Positions 61,439-64,000 of a stretch of DNA of 64,000 nt are shown one piece after another. The stretch's first letter is position 1. Each line of letters starts with the position of its first letter. A program made the translations under genes and the position numbers. The stretch is taken from assembly GCF_011397635.1 (NCBI RefSeq), contig NC_064771.1:14385379-14449378 (forward strand), in the 5' to 3' direction. This stretch comes from Epinephelus fuscoguttatus (lineage: Eukaryota; Chordata; Actinopteri; Perciformes; Serranidae). Under the pieces are notes generated by a model. That model did not search any database, had not been told where the DNA came from, and saw nothing but the letters and a program-made list of their open reading frames with translations.

Positions 61439-62250
61439 GCCATCACAAGCCTTTGTTTTAGTATACATGTAACATGTTAATTCTTGTCATACCAAAGATT
61501 GTAGAGATATCAACCTGGACAAGATAAATGTATGATGACCACTCGATGAAGTCTATCTATATTGAATATTTCACTCAGAATAAGAATAATAATGTAGCTT
61601 CAATGAAGCGTTAGAAGAAGCAGATGCAAGAAAACATATGTGACATTGTCACAGAGTAGTAAACAAATATTTTCTCTAGCTTTGAAGTCACTTAAGGGTA
61701 AATTTAAGTGGATTGTTGGAGTTGAAAGGGTAAAGTATTTACACTGAACTGTATTTCGTGTATCTCCCTTTAGTGTTTTTCAAATTTTGAACACATCAAA
61801 ATCAGATCTGCACGTTCTGATATAAAAGATTATTTATCACTTTTCATTAAATACTAATATTTTATTTGCTTTATTGTTCACAGCATTAATTTTACTATTT
61901 AATATGTTATAGTTTACCATCATATATACTTTATTTAAATAGTTTCTCCTAATGGAAATAAACGTATGGCCTCCAGCAGCAGCAGCAACAGCAGCAGCAG
62001 CAAAGAAGACGTCACTGAATAGACTGAATACCAGTGTGAAGGCTCAGTATTGAAATATGACAGGTGTGGCAAACAAGCTGTCAGCAAACAGGAAGGGATA
62101 CATGTTTCCTGTCATAACATAGTTGTTTTTAGTGATTACCTTATATTGTTGTTGTGTTGCCTATTGCATTAATATGTATGTTATTAATGTACAGTATGAA
62201 GCTTTTCAATGTAGCTTCATTATGTATATGTTTAACATAAAGTCAATAAA
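61439..62250 (+). other. noxo1: noxo1 copy 2 3' UTR with poly-A signal
   Basis: Nearly identical to the copy 1 3' UTR, with the last AATAAA at 62245-62250. A short deletion after the stop and a CAG-run change are the visible differences. Confidence 0.55.
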
Positions 62251-63480
62251 ATCCAATTTTTCCGAAAGTAACAAGATGTCTCTGTTTAATGAATATAAAA
62301 GAGAAGAGTTGGTATGTATTTCAACAAACATTTCAGGTATTTCTACATTAAATGTGCAAACATCTGAATGCACCCTAAAGCATGCTGACACCACAGATGG
62401 ATTACAGATGATGCACCAATAAAACCCACCATAAGTATACATAAGATCAGTGAACAATACATTAAACACATGAAAAAAGAATCTCATAAAACCATTTAAA
62501 AATTTTCTGCTTTTAAGAAACTGTTTTAAATCAATAAAGCAACCCGAAGAGTTGCTGTGTAGCTGGTTGCACCAACGATAAATCCAAAAACACTGATCTC
62601 TGATTTGTTTCCCTGCCATGTTGTAACAAAGGAAGAAGACAGCAGCTAGGGCTTTGGCTCCAAGCTATACACCACGCCAGCATCATGCTATAACCAACGC
62701 CATGTCTCCTTTTGGGGCGGAAAAGTGCTAAACCTGTTGTGTAGGGGGTAACCATGGCTTTCACTGAAACTTGAGACACATAACATCCATGAATATTCAC
62801 TATCAGTGTGGTAAATGGCTAAATGATGCTGGTGACAGTTTCTACTGATGGATAGCTGATGTTAGCTCACTAAATCTGAGCCTGCAGATCAAACAGTTAG
62901 CTGTTAACAAGTTGCTTATTTATAGACAACACTTAGCCTGATGTTACCTGTCCAGATAAGCATTATTCACCTAGCTACTGTGTTGGGTATTTCATCAACT
63001 AAGATGTGGGAAGACTGAAGGGACATTCCAGCAATCAACCTTGATTTATTAAGCCATGACCAAGAAATAAATGAACACAGATGTTTCAAAATTACAATCT
63101 AAACACATGTGATTGCAGTGAGTGACATCAACAGGGTGTTTGGCTTTTTTTCCACCAAAAGTGGGCGAGGCTTTGGCATTTTGCAAAGTACCAATTTTTG
63201 CTGTTTGGTCTGGAGCTTGAAGTACACAGTGATGATGTACAGTAGAAAGTATCTGTGATATTTCTTGTTCTCTTCCCATCTATAATCACAGGTTCACACA
63301 GGAAAGAAATGTCTTCTAATCTACTTAAACATTTCAATTACATAATATTGGAAAACACCCTCAATATGTAATCATATGTATGTGTATGAAAACATTTTTG
63401 ACATAGTATCATTTCATCCCCTCCCCCAACTGAAACCGACAAAGATCCCTCTGGGCAACAGTTGAATACGACTTGAAGAA
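62251..63480. other. Spacer in duplication unit 2, no gene seen
   Basis: Copy of 56401-57615 with few differences. No gene is seen. Confidence 0.6.
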
Positions 63481-63485
63481 ATCAT

Positions 63486-63577
63486 CATCATTGGTAAGAA
63501 AAAAAAACAACAACAACAACTGCAAGGTCAGCATCATTGGTAAGAAAAAAAAAAACAACAACTGCAAGGTCAGCATC
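63486..63577. repeat. 46-bp tandem duplication unique to unit 2
   Basis: CATCATTGGTAAGAAAAA... to GCAAGGTCAG occurs twice in a row (from 63486 and from 63532); unit 1 has it once, near 57628-57670. Confidence 0.8.
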
Positions 63578-64000
63578 AAAAAGCTTTAGCAAAGCCATTC
63601 TTAAAACTTCACAATAGAAACAGAAGGTTAGTCGGGGGTTAACACTGCTGGAATTGGATCAGGGAACATCAGCTGAACATATTCTGAACTGACAAATCAT
63701 AGTTTAAACCTATTCAGTCAAACCACTGAGTAGACTGCAGAGGGTTGAGAAAAAAACAGATTCTGAAAACATTACGAATCCAAATGCACTGTTGTGGTTC
63801 AGTAATGATCAAGGGTCACGTATGCTTTTCTGGACTGGAAAACAAATTCAGAATCGTAGTGTTTCTGGGAGGAAAATAGTTTCAAGAGTACTCCACCCTC
63901 TCATGCATCACTGTGGGGACATAGACTAAATATAGCTTTCACTCCATTTATTTTGTCTTCTTTTGGGGCCAAACCATTTTGGTGTCTGAACTAAACATTT

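Larger units (their letters stand above)
58319..64000 (+). repeat. Tandem duplication unit 2, cut by the window end
   Basis: Matches unit 1 from CATGTCTATCAAAAGGAT to the last base of the window (GTGTCTGAACTAAACATTT corresponds to 58079-58097). About 200 more bases would complete it. Confidence 0.95.

Noticed and set aside
1-64000. CRISPR arrays, operons or bacterial-type systems
   Set aside because: None seen; introns, SINEs, 5S genes and poly-A signals show that this is animal nuclear DNA.

Overview
The window looks like nuclear DNA of a ray-finned (probably percomorph) fish. Genes are multi-exon with GT-AG introns. Gene density is low, (CA)n microsatellites are abundant, and several repeat families I associate with teleost genomes are present. 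Species cannot be read from the sequence. Four protein-coding genes are reconstructed here exon by exon, with reading frames that close exactly across every splice junction: msrb1 (minus strand, 7556-10597, a selenoprotein with an in-frame TGA and a SECIS-like 3' UTR fold), neurl2 (minus, 11750-13687), a tex2-type SMP-domain gene (plus, 24403-40947, 11 coding exons), and noxo1, present as two intact tandem copies (plus, 52886-55587 and 58741-61438).

Layout. 1-1.5 kb: fossil of a retroelement ORF. 2.4-8.1 kb: four full-length 120-nt 5S rRNA genes in alternating orientation (-,+,-,+), set in kilobase-scale inverted repeats; the fourth lies antisense inside intron 3 of msrb1, and the msrb1 last exon and 3' UTR sit between two of the repeat arms. 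7.6-13.7 kb: msrb1 and neurl2 in tandem on the minus strand; the neurl2 intron is filled by a degenerate 21-nt tandem repeat. 13.7-24.4 kb: gene-poor, with microsatellites and nested transposons. 24.4-40.9 kb: tex2-type gene, with several transposons in its introns. 41-52.4 kb: gene-poor, with a foldback element, a SINE inside a SINE, a GC-rich element and a copy of a tex2 intron segment. 52.47 kb to the end: a 5.85-kb tandem duplication carrying noxo1; the window stops inside the second unit.

Functions. MsrB1 repairs methionine-R-sulfoxide, and Noxo1 organises the NADPH oxidases that make superoxide, so both ends of the window deal with redox chemistry. Human MSRB1 and NOXO1 lie close together on 16p13.3, so this looks like partly kept vertebrate synteny. 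Neurl2 is a Cullin-RING substrate adaptor and Tex2 an ER lipid-transfer protein; nothing in the sequence links these two to the others functionally.

The most noteworthy observations are the inverted 5S cluster interlocked with the 3' end of msrb1, and the recent noxo1 duplication, whose two proteins differ mainly in a short basic linker and at two residues of the PX domain.
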